Shown one piece after another: positions 1 to 6,686 of a stretch of 13,267 nucleotides of DNA (its first letter is position 1; each line of letters begins with the position of its first letter). This stretch comes from an uncultured Caryophanales bacterium (lineage in GTDB: Bacteria > Bacillota_I > Bacilli_A > Izemoplasmatales > Hujiaoplasmataceae), in contig CALGNF010000138.1 in NCBI GenBank assembly GCA_937958685.1, positions 1-13,267 of the forward strand, written 5' to 3'. The notes under the pieces were generated by a model, which was given only the letters and a program-made list of their open reading frames with translations, was not told the origin of the DNA and made no database searches. Position numbers and translations under genes: made by a program.

Positions 1-46
1 AGATCGTATTCGGTGACTGGAGTTCAGACGTGTGCTCTTCCGATCT
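1..46. other. Illumina adapter contamination (left end)
   Basis: These 46 bases are sequencing-library adapter, not genome. They contain the standard read-2 adapter core with an 8-base index (CGTATTCG) before it, ending in GCTCTTCCGATCT. Bases 3-46 are the exact reverse complement of 13224-13267. Read on the plus strand, the adapter starts the peptide MTGVQTCALPI, a familiar sign of adapter translated as protein. Native sequence starts at 47. Confidence 0.98.
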
Positions 47-330
47 TCGCCTTTGGGCATCCTGGCGCGGGCGACAAAGCGCCCATACTGGAAGTGCCGC
101 TTCTTGTAAGTATGCAACCTTGCGGATTTATAACGGCATTCTCCCCCATCCTCGCAGGTCGCAACCAGATGCAGAGAAGAATCCTTGACATAGCTGTGAT
201 CGCGGTCATCGACATAGCATTGCGCCTCGCGATTGGCCCACTTGTTCCCGACGGCATGCGTCCAGATCCTGGGATCTGGGGCTCCGTCAATCAGAAAATC
301 ATCCTCGAAAACCAAGACATATTCACTCAT
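47..330 (-). CDS. GH16 family glycoside hydrolase, N-terminal fragment (3'-truncated)
   Basis: This is the first 94 codons of a glycoside hydrolase family 16 protein, cut off by the contig end; the frame stays open into the adapter. The fragment follows the GH16 N-terminal strand pattern: VFEDDF (residues 7-12), an RIW segment (21-23), NKWANREAQCYVDD (29-42), SYVKDSSLHLVA (46-57), YKSARLHT (67-74) and FQYGRFVARARMPKG (80-94). Known members hydrolyse beta-1,3, beta-1,3-1,4 or related glucans and galactans. The catalytic ExDxxE motif lies beyond the end, so activity and substrate cannot be judged. The ATG is preceded by GAGGAGAAGG about nine bases upstream. There is no signal peptide: the fold begins within ten residues, so a cytoplasmic enzyme is implied unless the true start differs. 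It has its own promoter and is separated from the GH65 unit by a terminator. Confidence 0.85.
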
Positions 331-377
331 CGTCACAATCCTTCTCCTCAAGCGCTCAAGCCTTGTACTTACAATCT

Positions 378-408
378 ATTTTACCATAACTGCCGGTGAT
401 GGGTTCAA
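378..408 (-). promoter_or_regulatory. Putative promoter of the GH16 gene
   Basis: On the minus strand, TTGAAC (408-403) and an extended -10 TGGTAAAAT (hexamer 383-378) are separated by 19 bases, about 50 bases upstream of the GH16 ATG. The -10 with TGn extension matches the form seen before rpsT. The spacer is long, so the -10 is the stronger part of the call. Confidence 0.5.
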
Positions 409-433
409 TCCAAACATAAAAATAGATTTCCCA

Positions 434-464
434 ACAAAAAGCCGATCCGCGATCGGCTTTTGCC
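434..464 (-). terminator. Intrinsic terminator of the GH65-DUF5668 unit
   Basis: On the minus strand, a perfect stem AAAAGCCGATC / GATCGGCTTTT (451-461 with 437-447) closes on a three-base CGC-type loop and runs into TTTTTGTT. It lies about 15 bases after the stop of the small membrane protein gene and isolates that transcript from the GH16 promoter. Confidence 0.9.
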
Positions 465-478
465 ATCAATGATCAGAA

Positions 479-778
479 TCAGGCTTTTCGGAAAACCAAG
501 GCGAGACCGAAGACGATGATCATCGCCGGCACGAAGAAGCCCCGGAAGTTCCACCCGTTGGCATCGAGGAAGAAGTAGATGCCGACGGCGAACAGAATCC
601 CGTTTCCCATCGTGATGCCCTGGCGCGTCATCGAGATGAGCGCCGGGACGATCAGAAACAGCGTCCACCAACCGGCGAAAAAGATGTTGGCGGTGATCAC
701 GCCGATCCGGTTGAGCAAAAAGACGATGCCGATCACGATCAGCACCATGCCCAGGATTTTCTTGTCGTTGTATCTCAT
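479..778 (-). CDS. Small membrane protein, DUF5668 / LiaI-LiaF-like transmembrane domain
   Basis: A 99-residue, almost wholly hydrophobic protein with about four membrane segments (roughly residues 8-25, 33-50, 58-72 and 79-96). It appears to hold two copies of a helix-loop-helix unit: a run such as ILGMVLIVIGIVFLLNRIGV near the start, and GILFAVGIYFFLDANGW later. This pattern and length fit the DUF5668 / LiaI-LiaF-like TM family, found in membrane stress-response proteins and in many stand-alone small proteins of unknown role. The ATG overlaps the GH65 stop (ATGA), with GGAGG seven bases upstream, so translation is coupled to GH65. A terminator follows. The family call is by pattern; no substrate, partner or sensing role can be read from the sequence. 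Confidence 0.75.
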   Translation of the reverse strand: MRYNDKKILGMVLIVIGIVFLLNRIGVITANIFFAGWWTLFLIVPALISMTRQGITMGNGILFAVGIYFFLDANGWNFRGFFVPAMIIVFGLALVFRKA

Positions 779-2976
779 GTTGCCACCTCCTTCTCCAAAT
801 ATGTTTCCTCCCAGGTGACGGAGGCGACGTTGTTGATGACCCTGACATTGGCGATACGCCGGCCGACGATCGTCTTGAACTTGACTTCCTTGATCCGCGA
901 GGACAGCCTGGTGTCGGCCGTGAGCAGGATTCCCATGTGCTTGAGACCGCAGAAACCGTAGACGAGCGCGTAATAGGCGCCGCCGCAGGTGGCGAGGTTG
1001 GTACCGCCGATGAAGACGCCGCCATTGAACTGCTTTGTCTCCGCCCGGAGGTTGACGGTCGCGCCGCGGAAGAAGTGCGGATAGGCGGAATTGGCCTTGC
1101 CGATGTCCGCCGCCACGAGCGCATACATCGATGAGGAGAGGCTGGCGACGTTTTCGGTCTTGTTCTCATAATGGGCGAAATTGATCTTTTTGACGATCCG
1201 GGTGAACTTCTCCGGAAACAGCGCCATCAGGATGATGATCTCGGGCTGCTTGACGATCTGCGTCGGGGTCGCCAGACCCTTCTCGCCGCCCAGGTACTCG
1301 TGCGGATGGATCATCCGCTCCTTGAGTTCCCCGAGGGTGATCTCCTCCAAATCGAAATACCCGTCAAACTGTGGCAGAAGCATGTCTTCGCCCGGCACTG
1401 GCAGGTAGAGTTTCTCCCTGATCGCCCTGAGCCGCTTGATCTCCTCGTTGTAATCCTTTTCCTTCATCAGATCGACGGTGAGCTGATAATTCGCCTCCCG
1501 GGCGCGAACGGAGAGGTCGTTGGCCTGTTCCAAGACAAAATCGATCATGTAATTGGTATAGGTGTTGTTGTCGACGAGCTCGTGATACTCGTCGGGACCA
1601 TCGACCTTGATGGTCTCATAACGCTTCAACTCCCGGTTGTACGTGAGGTAATCGGCATAGAATTTGGCGCATTCCATCACCATTTCCAGCCCGCCCGCGA
1701 AGAGGACGCTGTAATCCTCGGTGCGGTCGAGATATTGTTTGAGCGCGTAGACGACGGCGCCGTTCACATGAATCTGCTTTTCGCGGAAATGCGTTCGGAG
1801 CGGCTCGCCGGTGATCGCGTCGGTGATGTTGTAGTCGCTGCAGGCCTCATAACCCTTTTCCTGGCTTTCCCAGGCGTAGAAGGCTCCCTGATAGCCGTAC
1901 TGCCTGGCTTTGGCGAGCGCGCCCGGCAGGCCGAGAATCCGGTACATGATGATGTGTCGGGCGGATTTGCGGTCGGTGTTCAGGAAAAACGGCAGCATGA
2001 AGATCTCCGCGTCCCAGAAGACCGCGCCCTTGTAGACCTGGCCGGAGAGGCCCTTGGCCGGGATCGAGACCTCGTCGGAATAAGGACGGGAACTGATCAA
2101 ATGATAGATCGAGTAGTTGAGACCGAGTTCAGCCTCGTCGTCGCCGGCCATCTCGATCCTGGCGAGACCCCAGCGCGCGTTCCAAAAGGCCTCGTTTTCC
2201 ACAAAACGCCGCTCATAGCCGTATTTCTGGGCCTTCGTGATCAGGGTGTCCAAGTGGTCGTAGGCGTCCTTGCGGGTATGGCAGACACCTCCGAACTTGT
2301 AGAGCACGACTTCCTTGCCCGCGGTCAGTTTGAGATGGTAATGGCGGAGCGCCTTGTTGTTCTGGTAGAGCACATCCCCGGGCTCCGAAAAACTCCGGAC
2401 CGTGGTTTCCCCCACGACGACCGGCAATTGGCATTCCTTGGTTTTGGCCTTGACGAAGAAGAACCCGACCTCGTCGACGATCTCGACAACGTCCAAATGT
2501 TCGCCTGAGAGATTGTAGATGTCCATGTCGATGCCGGTGTAGAGGTCGATCGCCGTGTCCTCGGAGACCTCCACGCTGTATCTCTCATAGATCAGTTCCA
2601 GATTTCTCTGGTCGGCGAAGCGTTCGGTCTTGATCGTGATCGTCGCGTTTTTCAAGGGGAAAACGGTGTTCCGGTAACAGACCCCTTTCTGGATGTCGAG
2701 ACCCAATGTGTGCTTAAGGGGCTTGATCCGGACCGGGTTCATCTCGACGCCCCGGACCTGAATTGCGGTGTAGAGCGGATTGAAGGCGTTGATCGATTCG
2801 CGCCAAAGATCGCCGTTGCGGTCATAGATCCCGTTCAGGTTGAAAGCCACCATCTCGGCCTTGGAGTATTCGGAAAGCGTGCCCCGATACCCATGGTAGC
2901 CGTTGGCGATCAGATACTTCGTGCCGTCAGCGATGATGTCGTTCTTGTTGTAGGAAGTCCGTTCGATCTTTGTCAT
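775..2976 (-). CDS. Glycoside hydrolase family 65 inverting alpha-glucoside phosphorylase
   Basis: A 733-residue cytoplasmic enzyme of GH65, a family that mostly cleaves alpha-linked glucosides with phosphate to give beta-glucose 1-phosphate. Layout fits the family: N-terminal beta-sandwich (about 1-250) with NGYHGYRGT near the start, an (alpha/alpha)6 catalytic barrel (about 265-630), and a small C-terminal sheet domain. Visible motifs are KGAVFWDAEIFMLPFF (316-331), the general-acid segment DGPDEYH with Glu463, KQPE (576-579, the KQAD-like motif) and the Ser-rich phosphate-site segment SLSSSMYALVAA (614-625). The acceptor loop WESQEKGYEACSDYN (369-383) looks more like nigerose/kojibiose-type than maltose-type phosphorylases; that is recall, so specificity stays open. 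I chose the ATG at 2976, with GGGAG five to six bases upstream; an ATG at 3042 would lie almost at the predicted transcription start. It is coupled to the DUF5668 gene downstream. Confidence 0.9.
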   Translation of the reverse strand: MTKIERTSYNKNDIIADGTKYLIANGYHGYRGTLSEYSKAEMVAFNLNGIYDRNGDLWRESINAFNPLYTAIQVRGVEMNPVRIKPLKHTLGLDIQKGVCYRNTVFPLKNATITIKTERFADQRNLELIYERYSVEVSEDTAIDLYTGIDMDIYNLSGEHLDVVEIVDEVGFFFVKAKTKECQLPVVVGETTVRSFSEPGDVLYQNNKALRHYHLKLTAGKEVVLYKFGGVCHTRKDAYDHLDTLITKAQKYGYERRFVENEAFWNARWGLARIEMAGDDEAELGLNYSIYHLISSRPYSDEVSIPAKGLSGQVYKGAVFWDAEIFMLPFFLNTDRKSARHIIMYRILGLPGALAKARQYGYQGAFYAWESQEKGYEACSDYNITDAITGEPLRTHFREKQIHVNGAVVYALKQYLDRTEDYSVLFAGGLEMVMECAKFYADYLTYNRELKRYETIKVDGPDEYHELVDNNTYTNYMIDFVLEQANDLSVRAREANYQLTVDLMKEKDYNEEIKRLRAIREKLYLPVPGEDMLLPQFDGYFDLEEITLGELKERMIHPHEYLGGEKGLATPTQIVKQPEIIILMALFPEKFTRIVKKINFAHYENKTENVASLSSSMYALVAADIGKANSAYPHFFRGATVNLRAETKQFNGGVFIGGTNLATCGGAYYALVYGFCGLKHMGILLTADTRLSSRIKEVKFKTIVGRRIANVRVINNVASVTWEETYLEKEVAT

Positions 2977-3053
2977 CTTATCTCCCATCGCCAGGTGAGA
3001 AAGCGGAAGCTCCGCCCGATCCACAAATGGTGGCGTCATCATATTTCTTATTA

Positions 3054-3083
3054 ATTATACTTGGTATGGACCCCTGATTTCAA
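3054..3083 (-). promoter_or_regulatory. Promoter of the GH65 unit
   Basis: On the minus strand, TTGAAA (3083-3078) and a consensus TATAAT (3059-3054) are 18 bases apart, a strong sigma-A type match. Transcription would start near 3047, leaving about 70 bases of leader to the ATG at 2976. This favours that ATG over the one at 3042. Confidence 0.8.
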
Positions 3084-3091
3084 GACCTTTC

Positions 3092-3156
3092 CAAGAATGT
3101 GCGGGGAAACCGGCGCCAGGCGGTTGGATCCGCCGGCGCCCGTCCGCAAATTCTTG
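3092..3156. repeat. Large imperfect inverted repeat between divergent promoters
   Basis: Outer arms CAAGAATGTGCGG (3092-3104) and CCGCAAATTCTTG (3144-3156) pair over 13 positions with one mismatch. Inside, GGCGCC-A-GGCGG (3112-3123) pairs with CCGCC-GGCGCC (3130-3140) with a single bulged A and a six-base loop TTGGAT. The two stems are separated by a 7-by-3 internal loop. The element ends 8 bases from the GH65 -35 box and 10 bases from the rpsT -35 box, and lies outside both predicted transcripts, so a DNA-level role such as an operator is more likely than an RNA role. No T-run follows directly on either strand, so it is not an ordinary terminator. Confidence 0.8.
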
Positions 3157-3166
3157 AATCTGCTAG

Positions 3167-3195
3167 TTGCTTTTTTGCCGGTGATTTGGTAAAAT
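3167..3195 (+). promoter_or_regulatory. Promoter of rpsT
   Basis: TTGCTT (3167-3172), a 17-base spacer and TAAAAT (3190-3195) preceded by TGG give an extended -10 promoter. The leader would be about 24 bases, ending in GGAGGTGA seven or so bases before the rpsT ATG. The -35 is weak, and the extended -10 may compensate. Confidence 0.7.
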
Positions 3196-3225
3196 ATTAC
3201 CGCTGATGTCAATGGAGGTGAGAAA

Positions 3226-3486
3226 ATGGCAAATATCAAGTCGCAAATGAAGCGTAATCTGACAAATGAGAAACATCGCTTGGCCAACGCCTCGTTCAAG
3301 TCATCATTGAAAACCGCAATCAAGGATGTGGAGTCCGCCGCCACCGGAGCCAACAAGGAAACGGCCGTCAAGGCGCTCAATGTGGCATTCACGAAACTCG
3401 ACAAAGCGGTTTCCAAGGGCATTCATCACAAGAATTACGCCGCCCGGCAGAAATCCCGTCTGTCAAGACTCGTAAACAACCTCTAG
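3226..3486 (+). CDS. rpsT: 30S ribosomal protein S20
   Basis: An 86-residue basic protein matching S20 over its full length. It opens with MANIKSQMKRNLTNEKHR, has the long helical middle FKSSLKTAIKDVESA, and ends with GIHHKNYAARQKSRLSRLV. S20 is a primary 16S rRNA-binding protein of the small subunit, needed early in 30S assembly. Length and both termini are normal for the family. The ATG has a near-perfect Shine-Dalgarno (GGAGGTGA) upstream. It is the only plus-strand gene in the window, convergent with holA as in Bacillus-type genomes, and divergent from the GH65 gene. Stop codon TAG; a terminator follows two bases later. Confidence 0.98.
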   Translation: MANIKSQMKRNLTNEKHRLANASFKSSLKTAIKDVESAATGANKETAVKALNVAFTKLDKAVSKGIHHKNYAARQKSRLSRLVNNL

Positions 3487-3487
3487 A

Positions 3488-3513
3488 AGAAAAAGCCGTG
3501 AGGCTTTTTTTTA
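3488..3513. terminator. Bidirectional terminator shared by rpsT and holA
   Basis: AAAAAGCC (3490-3497), loop GTGA and GGCTTTTT form a short stem followed on the plus strand by eight T's (3505-3512). On the minus strand the same stem is flanked by a T-rich run TTTTTCTTCT. It serves rpsT directly and can end holA transcripts, since the holA stop codon (3511-3513) lies at its edge. Confidence 0.85.
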
Positions 3514-4491
3514 TTCCACGTACAAGCGCATCAGGAACAATTCCAACCCGAGTTCCTTGTCGATCTGGCCGGTCTTGATGGCAGCGTCCAACGCTTCCAA
3601 ACGGCCGAGAAAATCCATCAATCTGGCATCCGTGACCTCCCGGGCGTTTTTCATGATATAGAAAGCCCGGCCCTTGCTCGCCGAGAAATAGCGCATGATG
3701 TCTTCCTGTTTGTAGTTTTGCTTCAAGAGTTCCTTGGCGTAGAGGATCTCCTGGAACTTGGCGATGATCGCCGCCAGCATCCACATGGCGTCGACGCTGG
3801 CGCTCAGAAGTTCCTGATAGGTGCGGATCAGCATCTGCGTGTCTTCCTCGATGACGGCGTTCACGAGCAGATAGATGTGATCGTCAGGATTCTTGTAGAC
3901 GATGTCCCTGATCATTTCCGCGGTGATCAGGGGCAGTCCGCAGGCGTAGGCGATCAGCTTGTCCAGCTCATGCTTGAGCATCAGTCGATCGGGACCGACG
4001 CGGCTCACGAACATTTGGAGCGCGTTGGCATCGATCTTGAGTTTGTTTTTGGCGAGCGTGTCCTTGATTTCCTGGAAGACATCGTCGTTCTTGTCCGGGG
4101 CGCAGGAGACGATCTCCGCGCGGTCGGTAAGCTGCTTCAAGAGCGGGGTGGTGCGGTCGAGTTTCTCGTAGGGCGCCTGGATGATCATGATTGTCGTCGG
4201 GTTCGGATCCGCGAGATAGGCGGACAGCGTCTCCAGGGGGTGCACCACGTCTTTTTGCGGTTTGAGCCCGCCCAGAAAACAGGCGTTTGCCAGGACAACG
4301 CCTTTTTTGTCGGAGAGGAAGGGGATCGTCATCGCGTGGTCGATCGCCTCCGCGAGCGAGACTTCCTCCATGTCGTAGACCTCGACATCCTCTTTGGCGA
4401 TGCCGTGCCCAGCGAGGATCTTGTCGGTGTTCTTCTTGATCAGGTAGGCGTCCACGCCTGCGAGCAGATAAAGGTTCTGTTCCAAAATCAT
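3511..4491 (-). CDS. holA: DNA polymerase III subunit delta
   Basis: A 326-residue protein of the HolA (YqeN) family, the clamp-loader subunit that opens the beta sliding clamp. The N-terminal YLLAGVDAYLIKKN segment is the usual opening of bacterial delta. It is followed by an AAA-like core with FLSDKKGVVLANACF and a PNPTTIMIIQAPYEKLD strand, the middle segment GPDRLMLKHELDKLIAY, and a C-terminal helical collar domain with WMLAAIIAKFQEILYAKEL and DAAIKTGQIDKELGLELFL. Length is normal for Gram-positive delta. The start is ATG at 4491; a GTG at 4494 is also in frame. AAGG lies very close to the ATG, so start spacing is poor. It follows comEC by about 68 bases, with a possible promoter between, and its stop falls in the terminator shared with rpsT. 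Confidence 0.93.
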   Translation of the reverse strand: MILEQNLYLLAGVDAYLIKKNTDKILAGHGIAKEDVEVYDMEEVSLAEAIDHAMTIPFLSDKKGVVLANACFLGGLKPQKDVVHPLETLSAYLADPNPTTIMIIQAPYEKLDRTTPLLKQLTDRAEIVSCAPDKNDDVFQEIKDTLAKNKLKIDANALQMFVSRVGPDRLMLKHELDKLIAYACGLPLITAEMIRDIVYKNPDDHIYLLVNAVIEEDTQMLIRTYQELLSASVDAMWMLAAIIAKFQEILYAKELLKQNYKQEDIMRYFSASKGRAFYIMKNAREVTDARLMDFLGRLEALDAAIKTGQIDKELGLELFLMRLYVE

Positions 4492-4502
4492 CACCTTCAG
4501 TT

Positions 4503-4531
4503 ATTGTATCACAGATTGTCCGCAGTTTGAA
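4503..4531 (-). promoter_or_regulatory. Possible holA promoter
   Basis: On the minus strand, TTCAAA (4531-4526), 17 bases and TACAAT (4508-4503) lie in the comEC-holA gap. The start site would be only about five bases before the holA ATG, giving a nearly leaderless message. This makes the call doubtful; holA may simply be read from the comEC transcript. Confidence 0.3.
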
Positions 4532-4559
4532 GAGCCTGGGAGAAACGCTTTTGCCGTTT

Positions 4560-6686
4560 TCAGGAAAAGAGCCGGAAGCGATCGTGCCTGTAGTTTGCGA
4601 CCACCCGCCCGCCAAGAAAGGGATGATAGAAAAATAAGATCGAGCCGTCGTCTTTGGTGATCAGGACCGTGGCCCGTTCTTGCCAGCCGGCCACGACCTC
4701 CGGGTCGGGCAGACCGTAGGCGTTTCTGCCGACGGAGATCAGGGCGTAGGCGGGATCGGCCCAGGCGATGAAGTCTTTGCTGGAGGAAGTCTTGCTGCCG
4801 TGATGGGCGACCTTGACGATGTCCACATCCAGATTCATGCCCAAGAGCTCTGTTTCGATCTCGGCTTCCGCATCGCCCAGGAACAGCCAGCCGTCGCCGC
4901 CGATCCTGGTATAGAGCACCAGCGAGTTGTTGTTCTCGCTTCCGGCGCCCTGCGCGTTCAAGACGGTGAAAGCGAAGTTTCCGCAGGTGATCACGCTCGC
5001 TTTTTGGACGATGTGGATTCCCATCCCGACGTATTCGGCGGGAATGCTCGGGGCGACGATCATCCCCACCTGGAAACAGGCAAGCAAGTCGGCGAGTTCC
5101 CCGCAATGGTCGCGGTGCCAGTGGGTGATCACCACCAAATCGAGCATCCGGATGTTTTCCTTGCGCAGATAGTTCACTAACGCGTCGTATTCGTCAAGAT
5201 CGCCGGTATCGATCAGGATCGTCGATGCATCATCCGCGATCAGGAGCGCATCGCCCTGACCGATGTCGAAAAGCACGACTTTCGTCAAGCCGGGAAGGCG
5301 GACAAGCGACAGAAGCAAACTCAAGGACATCAGGAGCGCTCCCCCGGTCTTGATGCTTCTCTTGGCGGGAAAGCACAGGGGCTGGAAGAACCCCAGGCAA
5401 TACAGCCCCTTGGCCCAGGTGCTGCTCAGGTTGACGGGAATGAACAGGTTGATGCCGGCAAAAAGGTCCACAGCCCATTCAAACACACCGATCGACCACA
5501 GGTAGACACCCGACAGAAAGGGGAAGAACAGTGTGAGAAAGGTGAGCGGCAACAGCCACAGCCGCAGGCAGGTGATGAAAACGAGGTTGGCCAGCGGGAA
5601 GAGGACGCCGATCCCGCCGATCGCCTCCAAAAGCACCGGCAGGAGTGCCAGGTTCAAGAAGACGGTCGTCTTGAGCAGGGCCAGGGCGTGGTGACGGCTC
5701 CGCAGCTGCTCCTTGCCCAACATCAGGCAAAACGTCATCCCAAATGAGAGGTTGAAGCCGATTTGGCTGCCAAAGGCAGGATTATAGACGAGCATCGCCA
5801 CATAGATGAGGCTCAGGACATCCAGTCGGGACAAACGCGGGTTTTCCTCATCCAGCAAAAACATCGCGATCACCATCAATGAGGCGCGGATCAGGGAAAT
5901 CTTGAATCCGGTCGTCAGGTTGTAGACAACCAGACAGCCCGCCAACAGGGCGCGATGGGCGCCTTTAGACAAATAAAGGCGGCGCAGCAGCCGATCGAGA
6001 AAGCCGATGATCAGTCCCAGGTGCAACCCCGAGATCGCAAACAGGTGCGCGATCCCGAGGCGTGTCGCCTCGAGACGCAATCTGGGATCGAGCGAGCGCG
6101 TGTCCCCTAAGACGAGCAGACGGATGTAAGTGGCGGCCTGCGGTTCGAAGTTCGCCTCGAGATAACGCTCGACATGGTAAGGAATGATCCCCGGCACCAG
6201 GCGATGCCCCGTGATGCTCGGTGAACTGCCGTAGTGGACGGAGGCGATATCGCTGGCCTCGAGGTGGCGCTCATAATCGAAGGCATGGGGCATCTGCCTG
6301 GTGGTGACCGCCGCCGGCCTCACGTCCACCCTCACCACATCTCCCGGCCGGATGTTGGCAGTATCATCGAGATAGACCAAATGCACAAACCACCCGGACC
6401 TAACCAAGACCCGGGTGGCTTCGACCCGCATGATTGTCCCGGTGAGCGTGGTGGTTGCCGGCACTTGCAGTTTTGTCCTCAGCCAAAGCGAGCCGCCAGC
6501 CAGCGCGATCGTTGTCAGCGCCAGCCAGAACAGCCGCCGTTCCGCGAACCAAAGATAGGCAAGCTGCCCCACCAGCAAAAGCAGGAAAGCCAGGCTGCGG
6601 CAAGCGAGCAGAAACATTGACAGCGCCAGCGCCAGGTGGATCAGCCTACCGGTTACCGACTTTGATCGCATCCCTGATGTTCGCAA
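4560..6686 (-). CDS. comEC: ComEC/Rec2 family DNA-uptake channel with metallo-beta-lactamase-fold domain
   Basis: A 708-residue polytopic membrane protein, complete by family standards. It has N-terminal membrane helices (about 15-70), an OB-like DUF4131 domain (about 75-165), a Competence domain with the hallmark LFAISGLHLGLI (215-226) and many membrane segments to about 460, then a C-terminal metallo-beta-lactamase fold. That fold shows FDIGQGDALL (473-482), DTGD (493-496), THWHRDH (521-527, the HxHxDH zinc motif), NNNSLVL (585-591), GDAE (604-607) and VAHHGS (626-631). ComEC carries single-stranded DNA across the membrane during transformation; the C-terminal domain is proposed to degrade the other strand. 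I took the TTG at 6686 because AAGGA stands eight bases upstream; an ATG at 6671 is the alternative. Either start overlaps the end of comEA, implying coupling. Confidence 0.93.
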   Translation of the reverse strand: MRTSGMRSKSVTGRLIHLALALSMFLLACRSLAFLLLLVGQLAYLWFAERRLFWLALTTIALAGGSLWLRTKLQVPATTTLTGTIMRVEATRVLVRSGWFVHLVYLDDTANIRPGDVVRVDVRPAAVTTRQMPHAFDYERHLEASDIASVHYGSSPSITGHRLVPGIIPYHVERYLEANFEPQAATYIRLLVLGDTRSLDPRLRLEATRLGIAHLFAISGLHLGLIIGFLDRLLRRLYLSKGAHRALLAGCLVVYNLTTGFKISLIRASLMVIAMFLLDEENPRLSRLDVLSLIYVAMLVYNPAFGSQIGFNLSFGMTFCLMLGKEQLRSRHHALALLKTTVFLNLALLPVLLEAIGGIGVLFPLANLVFITCLRLWLLPLTFLTLFFPFLSGVYLWSIGVFEWAVDLFAGINLFIPVNLSSTWAKGLYCLGFFQPLCFPAKRSIKTGGALLMSLSLLLSLVRLPGLTKVVLFDIGQGDALLIADDASTILIDTGDLDEYDALVNYLRKENIRMLDLVVITHWHRDHCGELADLLACFQVGMIVAPSIPAEYVGMGIHIVQKASVITCGNFAFTVLNAQGAGSENNNSLVLYTRIGGDGWLFLGDAEAEIETELLGMNLDVDIVKVAHHGSKTSSSKDFIAWADPAYALISVGRNAYGLPDPEVVAGWQERATVLITKDDGSILFFYHPFLGGRVVANYRHDRFRLFS

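Noticed and set aside
13..399. Plus-strand frame starting MTGVQTCALPI
   Set aside because: Its first residues are translated adapter and the remainder is antisense to the GH16 fragment.
405..1169. 254-codon minus-strand frame rich in Arg and Ser
   Set aside because: Out of frame with, and overlapping, both the GH65 and DUF5668 genes. Its composition is typical of a shifted frame.
1171..2508. 445-codon open frame on the plus strand
   Set aside because: Antisense to the GH65 gene, whose family motifs run throughout the minus strand. The plus-frame product has no recognisable fold and is a by-product of GC-rich codon use.
3051..3422. 123-codon minus-strand frame antisense to rpsT
   Set aside because: It overlaps rpsT and the promoter region and resembles no family I know; rpsT is certain.
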